Assembly: GCF_002127325.2 (NCBI RefSeq)
Contig: NC_035447.2
Coordinates: 28,044,778-28,108,777, forward strand
Direction: 5' to 3'
DNA length: 64,000 nt
From: Helianthus annuus
Lineage: Eukaryota; Streptophyta; Magnoliopsida; Asterales; Asteraceae
The notes beneath the pieces were generated by a model. It was not told the origin of the DNA, made no database searches, and saw only the letters and a list, made by a program, of their open reading frames with translations. The translations under genes and the position numbers were made by a program. This document shows, piece after piece, positions 1 through 15,000 of the stretch. How positions within the stretch are numbered: position 1 is the stretch's first letter; every line of letters starts with the position of its first letter.

Positions 1-205
1 AAGTCAGGAAATTTAGTCGGGAGTTTGCGGTTTTCACACCTATTCCTGACTGAATCGCCTGATGTTAGTTGAAAATTTGAGTGCAGTGATAGTGAAGAAT
101 TATAGAACAAGCACATAAACTGGGTCTGATGGTTCCTAACTATAGTCTAGGTCTCTAAGACAGCGACCCGGACTAGGTCGTGTCTGCCTAATTCCCTATA
201 GTTAT
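1..205 (-). other. Internal leader of Chr-0, non-coding
   Basis: This lies downstream of the PBS on the - strand, in the position of the untranslated leader before gag. I see no ORF, domain or repeat in it. Confidence 0.5.
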
Positions 206-218
206 GGCTCTGATACCA
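206..218 (-). other. Primer binding site of Chr-0 (initiator tRNA-Met type)
   Basis: The - strand reads TGGTATCAGAGCC three bases inside the LTR edge. This is the common plant PBS complementary to the 3' end of initiator tRNA-Met. It fixes the element's orientation as - strand. Confidence 0.8.
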
Positions 219-221
219 ATC

Positions 222-830
222 TATCACACCCCAACCGATGGCGGAATCATCGGGGCGCGGCACTGAGCGAAACAGATTGTCCAGAAGTTTCCACAACAAC
301 TATTATTACAAATTCAGTTAAATGATACGTCCCATACCGTATCCCAAATAAATAAACAAGTTATCATAGAAAGCAACTAGGCAAATAAATTCCGTTCCGA
401 CAACTCAGATTCAAATATTATTACAGCAATTGTTTATCTGCTTCTAGACCCCTATTCTGTTGACTTTCTGGCTGTAATGCCAGAGGACAAGATCTATAGA
501 CAACTATGCCTTAGACGCTTGTTCTTGGCAGACAACTATTTGTTGGGGGCTTCTAGAACTATTTGTTGGGGGCTTCTAGAAACTTATTCAAGCCTTGATT
601 TCCTAGCAGATAAGCATCCTAATTACCTGTCACATACGTTAAAATAAAGTCAATACATGAAATGTAAAGGTGAGCACACAAGTTTGATAATAGCACATAA
701 AGTTCGAATAGTTTACGCATAACCAGGCACGTACACAGAGGAAAACGATGCATGTTAATTATCGACATGGGACCATCGATACCAACGACTGCGGGTTGAC
801 CGTCCGAGACGGTTCGCAATACATGATTAC
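222..830 (-). repeat. LTR fragment of Chr-0
   Basis: This runs from the PBS-proximal LTR edge to the Tat-A insertion point. It is not closely similar to the Chr-1 LTR apart from its terminal CACACC. It contains a direct repeat around 543-590 (ACTATTTGTTGGGGGCTTCTAGAA, twice). The open frame at 619-819 on the - strand has no recognisable content, and I treat it as chance. Confidence 0.65.
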
Positions 831-1530
831 TGTTAGGGCATGAATTTTATGCTAAGGATCATCTATCCTGAGTCTGGGCATGGATCACGGGTCCTTAATG
901 GATGATGCGGATAGTCTGAGGATCCAGAGTCTGAGGATCACGCGTCTGAGGATCACGAGTCTGAGGATCAGGATCCTTTATGTTTTGCATGTTTTTAATG
1001 TGTAAATGCAGGTAATGGACGTAGTGGACCACTTCTTTGCGGGAATCTCGTGGAATATTCTTCCTAGGCACATGCATAATGAGGAAATAACCGTTAGTGG
1101 TGGTCATGGGTGACTTCCACCTTTTTCGGGAAGTTAGTTACTTGTTTTTTTTCTTATCTTTTAAGGGGAAAATGAGCTCAATTAAGGCACAATTCGTACA
1201 CACCACACAAACAACACACAACACTCGAATTCTCTGCAAACACTTAGCAAAAAACACACACTTACACTAGAAATTCATTGTATTGAGCTTGTTTTCTTCC
1301 GAAGTTGTACAAGGATCACTGCTGTTTTTGCAATATAGTTGGTGATCGGTAGTTTCCATCACCCGAGGTTTTTTATGCCGGAGATCTTCTAAAGATCAAG
1401 GGCTTTTTCCTCGTATAAATCTCGGTGTTCATCGTTGATTTCATATACTTGTTCATACAATTAACCAAGCATCATACCCCGTAACAGAGAGTTTGGTTGC
1501 ATTATCCTTGTGTGATTTTTGACCAAAACA
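831..1530 (+). repeat. 5' LTR of Tat-A
   Basis: The boundaries are TGTTAGGGC at the left and CCAAAACA at the right, giving the TGTT/AACA terminal inverted repeat seen in every copy. The 3' half, from about 1290, closely matches the other Tat LTRs (CCCGAGGTTTTTTATGCCGG, then the CCTCGTATAAAT segment). The 5' half differs and carries its own short repeats, so Tat-A is a divergent LTR subtype. Confidence 0.85.
913..972 (+). repeat. Short tandem repeat in Tat-A LTR, about 15-bp unit x4
   Basis: Four imperfect copies of AGTCTGAGGATCACG follow each other. Each unit carries the GGATC word that is over-represented in the whole family. The antisense 70-residue open frame across it is a repeat artefact. 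Confidence 0.7.
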
Positions 1531-1533
1531 GTT

Positions 1534-1551
1534 TGGCGCCCACCGTGGGGT
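1534..1551 (+). other. PBS of Tat-A (tRNA-Lys-like)
   Basis: TGGCGCCCACCGTGGGG lies three bases (GTT) after the LTR end. Its complement matches, as I remember it, the 3' end of plant tRNA-Lys(CUU). The last base is T here, where other copies have C. Confidence 0.6.
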
Positions 1552-1617
1552 AATTGGTGCTTCAATTCTGAGAAATTTTGTTCATTTCATTCATTTCGGT
1601 TCATTACCTTCAACCAC

Positions 1618-3546
1618 ATGGCTTCTCCAGCGAAGAACACTCCAAGCTCTATGTCGGCGGTCACTTTTTCACAGGGCATTCCGCCTTTGCATCATCTCCC
1701 CCTTGCATTCCAGAAGAATGCTGAGAATTCTCCGAAAAAGACAACCCCCGTTTTCACAAAACCAACTGGTATTTCTTCCTCTACACTTACTAACAGCGAT
1801 TTTTATGCTTTGATTGTGCAGATGAAGGATCACATGCAGCAGGTCAAAACTAATGGCAGGATCCTTCGCGAAATTGATAAAATCAGCAGAGGATCACTCC
1901 CCTTTGATGTCGAGGTCGCTGAATTTCGACACTCCGGTCATAACTTCCCAGCACTTTGCAGCTCCACATGTCCAATACCAGGGTGGATCAACAGGAATAC
2001 GTTCTGGATCATCGGCAATGTCTTAGGCTCAAGGATCCTCTTTCCAGCCTTCAGGATCCTCATTTCAGCATCAGGGATTCTTCACCAATTTAGGAGAATG
2101 CATGGGGACGCAGCCAATTCAAGGATCCTCACAGGTTTAAGGATCCTCGCAGGTTCAAGGATCCTCTCAGGTTCAAGGATCCTCGCAGGTTCAAGGATCC
2201 TCTTAGGTTTAAGGATCCTCTCAGGTTCAAGGATCCTCGCAGGTTCAAGGATCCTCGCAGGTTCAAGGATCCTCGCAGGTTCAAGGATCCTCTCAGGTTC
2301 AAGGATCCTCGCAGGTTCAAGGATCCTCTCAGGTTCAAGGATCCTCGCAGGTTCAAGGATCCTCTCAGGTTCAAGGATCCTCTCAGGTTCAAGGATCCTC
2401 TCAGGTTCAAGGTTCCTCCTTCCAGGTTCAAGGATCTTCATCTCAGGTTTCTGGATCCATGGATTATCCTCCAAGACCTACATTCATAGCACTTCAAGGA
2501 TCCAACATCTTCCAGGATCAAGGATACTTAAGGAGTGTGCAACCCGGAAGTTCAGATGTTTATCTAGGAGACTTCATACCAATGCAGACCATTGCTTCCT
2601 CCGGTCCCTCGATTATGCCAGAATCCCGCCAACATGGATTCACATCTGGAATTCCAAACTTGAATCATTCAGGAGAGATACTGAAGAGGTTTCAGACACC
2701 AAATCTGGTTGCTTGTGCAAGGGCTTTGGATCCACACTTACCGGATCAACCTTAAAATGGCTGCTAAGTCTTCCTCCTTACTCTATTACTTCATTTGCTA
2801 ATCTAGTTAATTTGTTTAATAGCCAATTTTCATGTAGTAGAAAATTTGAACGATTAACTAGTGATCTATATAGGGTAACACAAGGTCAAAATAAATCACT
2901 TAGAGATTACATCACTAAGTTTAGTAAAGAATCCTTAGATATCCCTAACTTGGATATAGCTACGGCTGTAGAAGCCTTTAAAATGGGTTTACTTAGGGAT
3001 TCAATGTTCTATGATGATTTTGTCTTGACCCCTTGCAGGAACTTAGATGAGGAAAGAAACAGGGCCCTTAGGTTCATCCGTTTAGAGGATGACAAAAGGA
3101 TCCACGAGAGATTGTCAGGATCCTCGAAGCAAGACAAATAAGGATCCTATCTCAAGGATAACTGATCTAAGCAATACTCCAAGCATGACGACCAAAGTTT
3201 GCATGCTATGGAACAAGAGGAAGATGATCAGGATTATCCTCCTATTTCTGAATATTGTTTTTCTGCTGATAATAATGAACTAATCCTTTCTATGCAGAGT
3301 TTAGGTGACAAGGTTAGGTGGCCAAGGAAGAATGATAAACCGTCTGCCACCGAAGACGAATCGAAATGGTGTGCTTACCATGGGGATTCTGGTCATCTCA
3401 CAGATGAGTGCATAGCATTAAGGAAGGAGATAGGTTATCTTTAGAGCAAAGGATACTTGAAGGAATTGCTTGGAAGGAAAAAGTCAAGGATCAAGTATCC
3501 TGAGAAAGTTCCTGAAAAAGCTCCTCCTCCACCATCTGATGCTTGA
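1618..3546 (+). pseudogene. gag remnant of Tat-A
   Basis: The ATG at 1618 starts the family signature MASPAKNTPS, equivalent to MASSLKNTST in the other copies. Correct frame is lost after about 1880. The tandem-repeat section is then read in a wrong frame and the segment before the gag core is partly deleted. The core from about 2710 (GFGSTLTGSTLKWLL onwards) is back in the starting frame as far as a stop at 3139-3141. The zinc knuckle, of C-x2-H-x4-H-x4-C form (CAYHGDSGHLTDEC), lies near 3370-3412 in another frame, followed by a further stop near 3442. The capsid-nucleocapsid protein can no longer be made whole. Confidence 0.8.
2118..2459 (+). repeat. 18-bp tandem array inside Tat-A gag, about 16-17 units
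   Basis: The unit is AGGTTCAAGGATCCTCGC with small variants (CTC, TTT), nearly perfect from 2118 to about 2418 and degenerate to 2459. Its length is a multiple of three and it has no stop in most frames, so long open frames appear on both strands. In other copies the same place encodes a Q-V-Q-G-S-S type low-complexity linker. Confidence 0.92.
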
Positions 3547-4150
3547 ATCATCCATTTCATCTCCGGAGGTTCTCAGCAGCTAAGAGAGGTGCAAAGGAAA
3601 CAAAGATGGAGAATGGGGGCAAACCTGTTCGGACCTCCATCCTTACCCAGCAGAAAGTGATATCATATGATGAGGATAATTGTGCGGACATTCAGGATCC
3701 TCATCACAACGGTGTAGTTATTACATTATTTATATCTAACCATTTTGTTCGCAGGATTCTCATTGATGGGAAAAGCTCAGTGAGCATAATCCAGTTGGAT
3801 GTCCTCAATAGAATGGACATCCTTGAATCCGATATTGTCCAAAGATCATCTATCCTTGTGGGATTCAGTGGAGAGACAAAGATTACATTGGGGGGCACCG
3901 AACTTCCTATCTACATAGAGGGAGTGAATTATGTTAAAAAAAATTCTATGTTATTGATTGCTTATCTTGCTGTAATGTTATCTTTGGCAGGCCATGGATA
4001 CACGATATGAAGGCAATCCCTCTCAACATATCATCAATGTGTCAAGGTCCCAACTCTATGAGATATGGTGAAGATAGAAAGTGATCAGCAGGAGGCAAAG
4101 AACTGTTACACTTCTTCAATGAAGCCAACCTCCAAGAAGCAAGACATCAT
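3547..4150 (+). pseudogene. Protease region remnant of Tat-A
   Basis: Similar in sequence to the gag-terminal and aspartic protease region of the other copies. The active-site motif, DGGSS elsewhere, reads DGKSS near 3767-3781, so the second glycine of the catalytic loop is lost. The reading frame breaks near 4010. The UAG readthrough segment present in five other copies is missing: sequence jumps from the protease C-terminus to the EAREQDV start of pol near 4150. Confidence 0.75.
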
Positions 4151-5624
4151 GGAGGCAAGAGAGCAAGACGTCAAGGATATTATGTTGAACCCAGAGGGTC
4201 CTGAATCCAAAATTTTTATAGGATCTGGGATCCTAGACAGTATTGAGCAGGATTTAGTATCCTTCTTAGAAAGAAGAAAATCTACCTTCGCTTGGAAACA
4301 TGAAGATATGACAGGAGAAAGTTTGCACTTGAAAGGAATGCCATTGTCCAAGAAGAGGTAGACAAATTGCTCAAGGCAAGTTTAAGTGGACTGATAAGCA
4401 TGAAGCTGCACTTAAGGTTCTTAAGGATCATCTATCCTCAGCACCAGCCCTGATGAAACCAGAAAATGGAGAATCGTTATCCTTATACTTAGCTATTTCT
4501 GCTAAAGCAGTAAGTGTGATCCTAGTTAAGGATCATGAAGGCTCTCAACATCCGGTATACTATGCAAGTAAAATTCTACTTGATGCTGAGGCCAGGTATT
4601 CTCATTTAGAGAAATTAATTCTTGATTTAATTATGGCTTCTGCTAAACATGGACATTATTTTGAAACTCACACCATTATTGTGAAAACTAACATTTCTAT
4701 CAAGAATGTTCTCAGGAAAACTGAAATGGCAGGTAGAATGGCAAAGTGGATAGTCAAGCTTAATGCATATGACATTAAGTATGAACCTAGGACTGTCATC
4801 AAGTCCGAAGCTTTAGCTGACTTTGTGGCTGATTTCAGTAGTGATCTACAAAGGGAAGCTGAATTAGAAGTTCAACAACTTGAGAAGACCAAGGATCCTT
4901 GGACACTCTTCACGGATGGAGCTTCAAATGTTAAAGGAACTGGACAAAGCACACTACTTAAATCGCCACAGGGGGACATTATACCCCAATCCATTGCATG
5001 TGAATTCCAAACCACTAATCATGAGGCAGAGTATGAGGCCTTGATAGCAGGTTTGCAATTAGCTAATAATATGAGGATCAGGTATCTTCAAGTATATGTA
5101 GATTCTCTATCAATTACTAATCATTATAACAGTTCTTACACTGTCAAATGTGAAAAGCTAATCAAGTACTTAGAAATAATCAGGAAACTGGCAGATTCTT
5201 TTGCTTTTTCAGTCTACCACAGGTACCCAGGGAAGAAAATGCAGAAGCTGATGCTTTAACTAACCTTGGATCATTCCTAAAGATGCCAGAAGATGTGAAA
5301 AATACTCATCACCCATGTTTTAACTCCTGCAATTGAGGATCACGTAGCCATGGAGATAGTGGAGGATTCTGCAATCATACCTGGTGATCCTGCACAATCG
5401 AATTCAGGATCCTGGATCCTTCCAATCCTAAGATATATACAGCATGGAGAGATCCCTATAGGACAAAATCCTAATGCTTTCAAAGTCAATGAGACTGTGG
5501 AAACCACACTGGGGGCAAAGCACTATTCTCAAGGATCCTTAGAACAGGATACTATTGGCCTACCATGAAGATGTATGCTGTGGAATACACAAAGAAGTGT
5601 GATGCTTGTCAAAGACACAGTAAT
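4150..5624 (+). pseudogene. pol remnant of Tat-A: RT core deleted, RNase H, archaeal-type RNase H, start of integrase
   Basis: It begins with EAREQDVKDIM and runs to the RT N-terminus. Two deletions follow, near 4315 and 4380. The second removes about 750 bp including the palm and the YIDD motif. The first RNase H (4453 onward) and the second RNase H (TDGASNVKGTGQ near 4915) remain recognisable. Frame is lost again near 5215-5260 and 5560. The integrase stops at CDACQRHSN, where Tat-B inserted. Confidence 0.82.
5620..5624 (+). repeat. Left target-site copy of Tat-B (GTAAT)
   Basis: Five bases directly before the Tat-B LTR. The right copy should lie outside the window, next to the rest of Tat-A integrase. 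Confidence 0.5.
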
Positions 5625-6345
5625 TGTTAGGGCTGGATTTTTATAACTTGTGATCCTTACATGCGATCCTAATCAGTGATCCTTGTTTCTTTGGCAGATA
5701 GTGATCCTCAGAAGAGATCCAGGGACAGGATCACGGACCATCCTAGGGATCCTCATACTAACGATTGTTCTCTTTGGATTTAATGTTATCTTGCAGGAAT
5801 TTCGAGTAGGATCTGCTCTTAGCAACGTAAACAAGGAACCTGTCACGCTACTTTGGCATATGCATAATCAAAGATGGACGTTATGGACAATATGGAAACT
5901 CAGCACAATTAAAGGGCGATAATTTAGGCTAAATTTACTTCTATTCTTGAAGGGGTAACGAGCTAATAGTTAGGTTATTTACCTAAAATACGACCACACA
6001 CACTTGTATAAGTAGCACTCTTCAACATTCGGAAGAAACAACATATTTCTCACACGCTTTGACACACGATACTATAGTGATCCTTGTACTTAGCTCGTTG
6101 CCATCCGAAGTTGTAAAAATATTGTTTGTTATATTGTAGTTTGGTGATCGGTAGTTTCCATCACCCGAGGTTTTTTATGCCGGAGATCATTCATTGATCA
6201 AGGGCTTTTTCCTCGTATAAATCCTTGTGTCATTTGTGTATTTTACATCAAAGTGATCCTTTACTTTGTTCAACATACCAAGCATCATTCCCCGTTTACA
6301 TAAGAGTTTGGTTGCATTATCCTTGTGTGATTTTTGACCAAAACA
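5625..6345 (+). repeat. 5' LTR of Tat-B
   Basis: Boundaries TGTTAGGGCTGG and CCAAAACA, 721 bp. A TATA-like TATAAGTA lies at 6007-6014. A second TATAAAT (6214-6220) sits within the conserved 3' segment. Confidence 0.9.
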
Positions 6346-6348
6346 GTT

Positions 6349-6366
6349 TGGCGCCCACCGTGGGGC
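6349..6366 (+). other. PBS of Tat-B
   Basis: TGGCGCCCACCGTGGGGC follows the LTR after GTT, with no change from the family consensus. Confidence 0.7.
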
Positions 6367-6423
6367 AATTGGTGCTTCATTCATAAGAAAATTTTCTGTT
6401 GGTGATCATTCCGGAAGTGTTGC

Positions 6424-8945
6424 ATGGCTTCATCGTTGAAGAATACTTCCACAGCGATGTCTGCAGTCAATTCATCTAATGGCATTCCACCTTTGCCTCC
6501 ACCACCAGCTGGATCTCGGAAAAATGCTGAGAAGAGACCAACTCCTATCTCCTCTAAACCATCATCTTCTGCTCTAACTTCTTCTATTCCCAGTACTAGT
6601 GATATATTTACTTTGATTTTGCAGATGAGGGATCGTATGCAGCAGCAGGATGAAACTAATGACAGGATCCTCAAGGAAATCGGAGATCTCAAAAGGCAAA
6701 AGAAAACGGAAGAGGATCATTCCCCACTGATGCCCAAATCTTTGAATTTTGATACTCCGATGGTTACTTCTCAGCCATCAGAGGTCCCAGGCATTCAACA
6801 TATAGGAGGACCAAAAGGATTGCACCTCAGCTCAGCAATAGTGACTCAGGCATCAGGATCATATTTCCAACCGGCAGGATCCTATACTCAGCATATGGGA
6901 TCCTTCATGAACTCAGGATCCTCCTTCGTTCCAGGATTATCCCAGGTTCAAGGATCCTCCTTCGTTCCAGGATTATCCCGGGTTCAAGGATCCTCCTTCG
7001 TTCCAGGATTATCCCAGGTTCAAGGATCCTCCTTCGTTCCAGGATTATCCCAGGTTCAAGGATCCTCCTTCGTTCCAGGATTATCCCAGGTTCAAGGATC
7101 CTCCTTCATTCCAGGATCATCCCAGGTTCAGGGATCCCTTCAGATACCAGGATCCTTGAAGAATTTGCAAACAGGAAGTCCAGATGTCCATCAAGGAGAT
7201 TTTATTCCAATGCAGACCATCGCTTCCACTGGTCCATCCATCATCCCAGAATCCCAGCAATATGGATTCACATCCAATGTTCCTAACTTGAACCCGATGG
7301 GAGGTAACACTTTTAATAATCCTCTTACCACTAACCATGGATTCATGCAGGATACAGGTATCAATCATGCTATGGCCAGAGAACTACAAAAACTGAAGGA
7401 TATGATATCAAGTGTTCCAGGGGTAGTCAAACCTATCCCGGAGATTGCAGATGGAAGCCATAAGGTATCTCGTTTTGCACCACCAATTTGTGATGCTGAG
7501 ATACCCAAAAGGTTCCATATCCCTACTATGAAGCTGTATGATGGTACAACGGATCCTGAGGAACACATAGCACAATACAGGGAGAGAATGGAGATCAATC
7601 CAATTCCAGAAAAGTTAAAGGAAGCATGCCTATGCAAGGGATTTGGATCCACTCTTACTGGATCAGCTCTTAAATGGCTGCTAAGTCTTCCCCCTTACTC
7701 TATTACCTCATTTGCTAATCTAGTTAATTTATTCAATAATCAATTCTCTTGTAGTAGAAAATTTGAAAGATTGACTAGTGATTTATATAGGGTAACTCAG
7801 GGTCATAATGAATCATTAAGGGATTATATAACCAAATTCAGTAAAGAATCCTTGGACATTCCCAACTTGGATATGGCCACAGCTGTTGAGGCCTTCAAAA
7901 TGGGATTGCTTAGGGATTCATTGTTCTATGATGATCTTGTTATGACACCATGCAGGAACCTAGAAGAAGTAAGAACTCGTGCACTCAGGTTCATCCGGCT
8001 AGAGGATGACAAAAGGATCCAGGGGAGACAAGTAGGATCCTCAAAACAAGAAAAGCAAGGATCCTCTTTCAAGAGCAATAAATTCAAATCCTACAATAGA
8101 ACTGACAACCAGAACGTGCATGCTGTTGACGAAGAAGAGGATGATAAGGATTATCCTCCGATTTCTGAATATTGTTTTTCCGTTGATAACCATGAACTAA
8201 TCCTTGCAATGCAGAATCTAGGAGAAAAAGCCAGATGGCCCAGAAAAAATGACAAACCAGCCGGAACTAAAGACAAATCAAAATGGTGTGCATACCACGA
8301 GGATTTCAGGCATTTAACTGAAGAATGCATCGCGTTGAGAAAGGAAATTGGATATCTGCTAAGCAAGGGACATTTAAAAGAGTTGTTGGGGAGAAAAAAG
8401 CAAAGGACTCAGGATCCTGAAAGGATCCCCGAAAAAGCTCCAGCCCCTCCGGCAAATGCACAAGTGATGAGGATGATCGCATTAACATTCAGGATCCTCA
8501 TCATGATAGTCTAGTCATCACTCTCTTTATCTCTAACCATTTTGTCCGCAGGATCCTTATTGACGGAGGAAGCTCAGTGAATATTATCCAACTCGATGTT
8601 CTAAAGAAGATGGGTATCCCCGAATCAGATATCACTCCAAGATCCTCCGTGCTTGTGGGATTTAGTGGCGAAACTAAGAAAACCCTGGGGGACATCAAAC
8701 TCCCAATTTATGTGGAAGGATTACATAATTATCAAAAATTTTGTGTTATTGACTGTTTGTCTTGTTGTAATGTTATCCTTGGCAGGCCCTGGATACATGA
8801 CATGAAGGTAGTCCCATCCACCTACCATCAATGTGTAAAGCTCCCTAGCCCATGGGGAATAATCAAAATCGACAATGATCAGCAGGAGGCTAAGGATTGT
8901 TACACCTCGTCAATGAAACCAGCCTCGAAGCCAAGGGAGCAATAG
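6424..8945 (+). pseudogene. gag-PR: gag-protease of Tat-B, broken by a 142-bp deletion
   Basis: The ATG at 6424 opens a long frame with the MASSLKN start, a low-complexity linker with six 36-bp repeats, the gag core (CLCKGFGSTLTGSALKWLL near 7628) and the zinc knuckle CAYHEDFRHLTEEC near 8288-8329. Near 8465-8475 the sequence jumps from CACAAGTGAT to GAGGATGATCG. Compared with Tat-D, 142 bp is missing between two TGAT words, which shifts the frame and ends gag at 8514. The aspartic protease (DGGSS near 8563) continues in the next frame to the UAG at 8943-8945. Capsid and protease would normally be one protein, so this copy cannot make PR or pol from its gag start. Confidence 0.88.
6916..7131 (+). 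repeat. 36-bp tandem array in Tat-B gag, six units
   Basis: Units start at 6916, 6952, 6988, 7024, 7060 and 7096, each beginning GGATCCTCCTTCGTTCCAGG. It encodes G-S-S-F-V-P-G-L-S-Q-V-Q repeats. Other copies have one to three units, so the linker length varies by repeat gain and loss. Confidence 0.93.
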
Positions 8946-12027
<3,082 letters not shown>

Positions 12028-15000
12028 TGTCACACCCCGATTTCCACGTGTCTCACCGATGGGCCCGGTGGGGGATTACCGTGACGATGTTGGCAACAAT
12101 ATAGTCAAACCACACAATTATATAATGCACAGCGGAAGCATAAGATAAATATATAAACCCAACCTCTGGTTGTAATATCAAAAGTATTACAGAAGTTGAA
12201 TATATCCACAGCGGATCAAAATAATAAAATATTGTTCATTCAGATACGGCATCGAGTTTGCGAGACTATTCATGATGCTTAGGCAGCTAATACCAGCCAA
12301 TTTCGTATAGTACCTGCATTTAATCTTTTTGGGGAAAATACGTCAGTTTACACTGGTAAATACATTCAACTGACACATATGAAAATGTTTATTTAAAATT
12401 GATTTGAATGCACAAGGCACAAACTCTTTTATAACTTGGGAAAATTATAATAAAATCTTGTGAACGTTTTACATGTTCTTTTATGCGTTCAGTAGCCCGG
12501 GTCGTGCCGGGTTAAAGATTTATAGACACACCACGTTTGCGTAAAACCGTAGTATAAAAACCAACGGCTACGTCTTTTAATTTAATGTCGACACTTTATA
12601 CCGGGTGTACGCCTACACCGGGATGTCGATGGTCGTGGCCATTTCGTAAAATGATGCCAAGGATATCCGGGACAACGGTCATTAAACCCCCCCAAAGGCT
12701 TATAAGCAACAAAACTGTTTAAATGAGCCGATCATATTATTTAATTAACCACCTAAGCGATGGGAGAATATAATGCTCAATCAAGCGGTATTAATATACC
12801 GTAACCCAAGCCCATATAGGGGAAATAAGTTAAAGTATTTACCTTTGCAAGTATATTTCCTTAATTTGGATTAAATCACCGATAGCTTTTACTGGGGCTC
12901 CTAATCTGGAACGAAGGTTTTAATTAACCTCTTAGAATCCTAACGAGTCGTAATAATGGCCGTAGCCTAGACCGGTTGGTTCCGATATATATATAGATAT
13001 GGTTTAATCGCGTGAAAGGCGAAAACCGAGAATGGAGTGTGATTCTGTCCCAACAAGTTCAGAGACTTGTTTTATATGGGTTAATGGTTCACACTCTGGA
13101 TTTTGGGGTTCAAATGATATTATTTGACCCGTATCGGCTAAATTATGAAAACTAGTTTCATAAGCCGAACCGTGCGCGCAATAGGCGAAACGGTTAACTA
13201 TGAGAGTCGTACGCTTATTTCCTAAGTCAATATGCCTTAAATGGGTTGTGGTATCAGTAGGATACCTCCCGTGACGCCCGTAACGAGTTTAAGTTAATAT
13301 TATGCCCCGTAGGGGCTTTTCGGTCATTTTAAAGTCTTTAAAAGAGCTTTTCGAGTTCTACAGGAAATCTGAGTTTCCCGAACAGCTTATTAAGCTTAAA
13401 ATACTTTATTTATTATTTAAAACCAGTAGCAACTGGAATCGGGTTAAAAGACCTTGTAGAACTCATGTTTTGGCCAAAAAGGGCATATTCGGTATTTACC
13501 GAACCGTAGCCATAACCGCAGGTTATGAGCAAGGTAAAAATTATTAAAAATCTTTAAAATTCCCAAAATATTATTTTAATACAGTGGATAAAGGTTTTGG
13601 TGACGAAATCTTGGTTTAGATAGGTGTTATGCTAATTGCGCCGTTTATTACAAAAGTTTATTTAAATTGCGCTAATTAGCATAACTCTCATTCTAGACCT
13701 CGGATTGACGTGAAACTTTAAGGGCATGCTTATAATTTAATAAGCAAGGTTTTGGTCCGTTCACGTGTCCGAAATACTCGTCTTAATTTTAAAAGGCCGT
13801 TACGGTCAACTTTTAGGCGAATGACGGAATTGCGCAAAAGACTCGGATAACTCATGAACCGATCACAGAGGTTTATACCAACATGTGACCTGGTCCTAAG
13901 AGAGTCCTAAGGTATATTTATACCTCACTAAAACGGGTCAGAACTGAAGTCAAAGCAAAAGTCAAACTTTTGCGACATTCGGCTCCGAACCGGTTCAATA
14001 TAGCAAATGGTCGATTCAAACGAGCGCAAACAAGTTTATATACTTAATATCATATTTTATAAGTGTCAAAACAGGTTTCATAACATATACATTACAGATT
14101 ATGCATAAATCGCTAAAATAGCTTTCTGTTGACTTTTTAACCGCACGTTTGACTCGATATTTGACATAGTTAGAGTGGTGATCAGGGGGAACCTTTTTAG
14201 AGGTTTATTACCCACATAATTACCTACTCAAAACTACTTTTGATCCGTCATAAGACTGAACCATTTGCAAGTTATTGTAATGACAACCGTTAGTTACGAC
14301 GGTTGCGTTTATGAGCTATAACTATGGAAATGCAAGACCATTTTGATTGTGAACGACTTACAGAAGTTGTTTCTTGTTTATAGAGCAGAGAAAGATGCTT
14401 GGAGCTTCTTTAGAATGACCAGAGAAGTTGATTTGTGTTGTGTGAATTGTTATGAGCCAATGTGGCTATTTATAGTGAAACTTAGGCTCTAAGATCATTA
14501 CAACTCATGCTACACTGAGTGTGGATGATGGGCAGATGTCCCCTAAGTGTTATGGGTCGAGCATAGAGTGCCCATGCCCCATTAATTGGTTGTTGGTCGT
14601 TCAAAGGGTCCAAAGGTCAAGTAGTTACAATGTTTCTGCATCTGGGCGTCCCACGCGGCCCGCATGGACATTCCATGCTACTTTCACTCGGGCCGCCTGA
14701 GTTTAAGAACTCAGACGCGTAATTGAGGTGGCTCGCGGCCCGCCTCAACTTATGTCTAAACCTCACGCGGGCCGCGAGAGGTTAGATTTCCAGAATTTCT
14801 AAATCTTTTGAAATGATTACAGAATCTGGTAATTAATAACGAAATATTTCGTAATGATTTACCTGACCTTTCGGGTTTGAAGGGGTAACTTTGCGGTTTG
14901 GCCCTCGGTTATTTACCGATAGGGGCCTCGTGTTATATACCCGCATTATAAAGTCCCCGGTTAGTTTATTAATTATTTGGAAAGCCTTAACTTTCACTGT

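Larger units (their letters stand above)
1..830 (-). mobile_element. Chr-0: left fragment of a chromovirus-type Ty3/gypsy element
   Basis: Read on the - strand, this piece holds an LTR (830 to 222), a PBS (218 to 206) and the start of the internal leader (205 to 1). The LTR edge next to the PBS reads TATCACACC on the + strand, where complete Chr-1 has TGTCACACC, so the terminal base has mutated or differs. The gag side lies beyond the left edge and the rest of the LTR was cut off by insertion of Tat-A at 831. The layout around the PBS matches Chr-1, which places it with the chromoviruses. The subfamily is an inference because no coding region is visible. Confidence 0.72.
831..5624 (+). mobile_element. 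Tat-A: oldest, decayed Tat-like Ty3/gypsy element, 3' part outside window
   Basis: It starts with TGTT at 831, after ATTAC (826-830), the expected left target-site copy. It then has LTR, PBS, gag, protease, RT N-terminus, RNase H, archaeal-type RNase H and the beginning of integrase. It stops at the zinc finger of integrase (about 5624), where the Tat-B LTR begins. Frameshifts and deletions run throughout and the catalytic RT core is missing, so it is non-autonomous. It is the outermost Tat copy in the nest, which agrees with its degree of decay. Confidence 0.85.

Noticed and set aside
2118..2459. CRISPR-like array
   Set aside because: Direct tandem units without unique spacers, inside a plant retrotransposon gag.
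2082..2474. Antisense open frames with ILEPAR or NLRGSL repeats, 130 and 100 residues
   Set aside because: They are the 18-bp tandem array read on the other strand. A repeat of 18 bp without stops is open by construction.
13302..13547. 81-residue ORF duplicated at 23821-24066
   Set aside because: Both lie inside the Chr-1 LTRs on the strand opposite to the element; duplication is the LTR pair itself.
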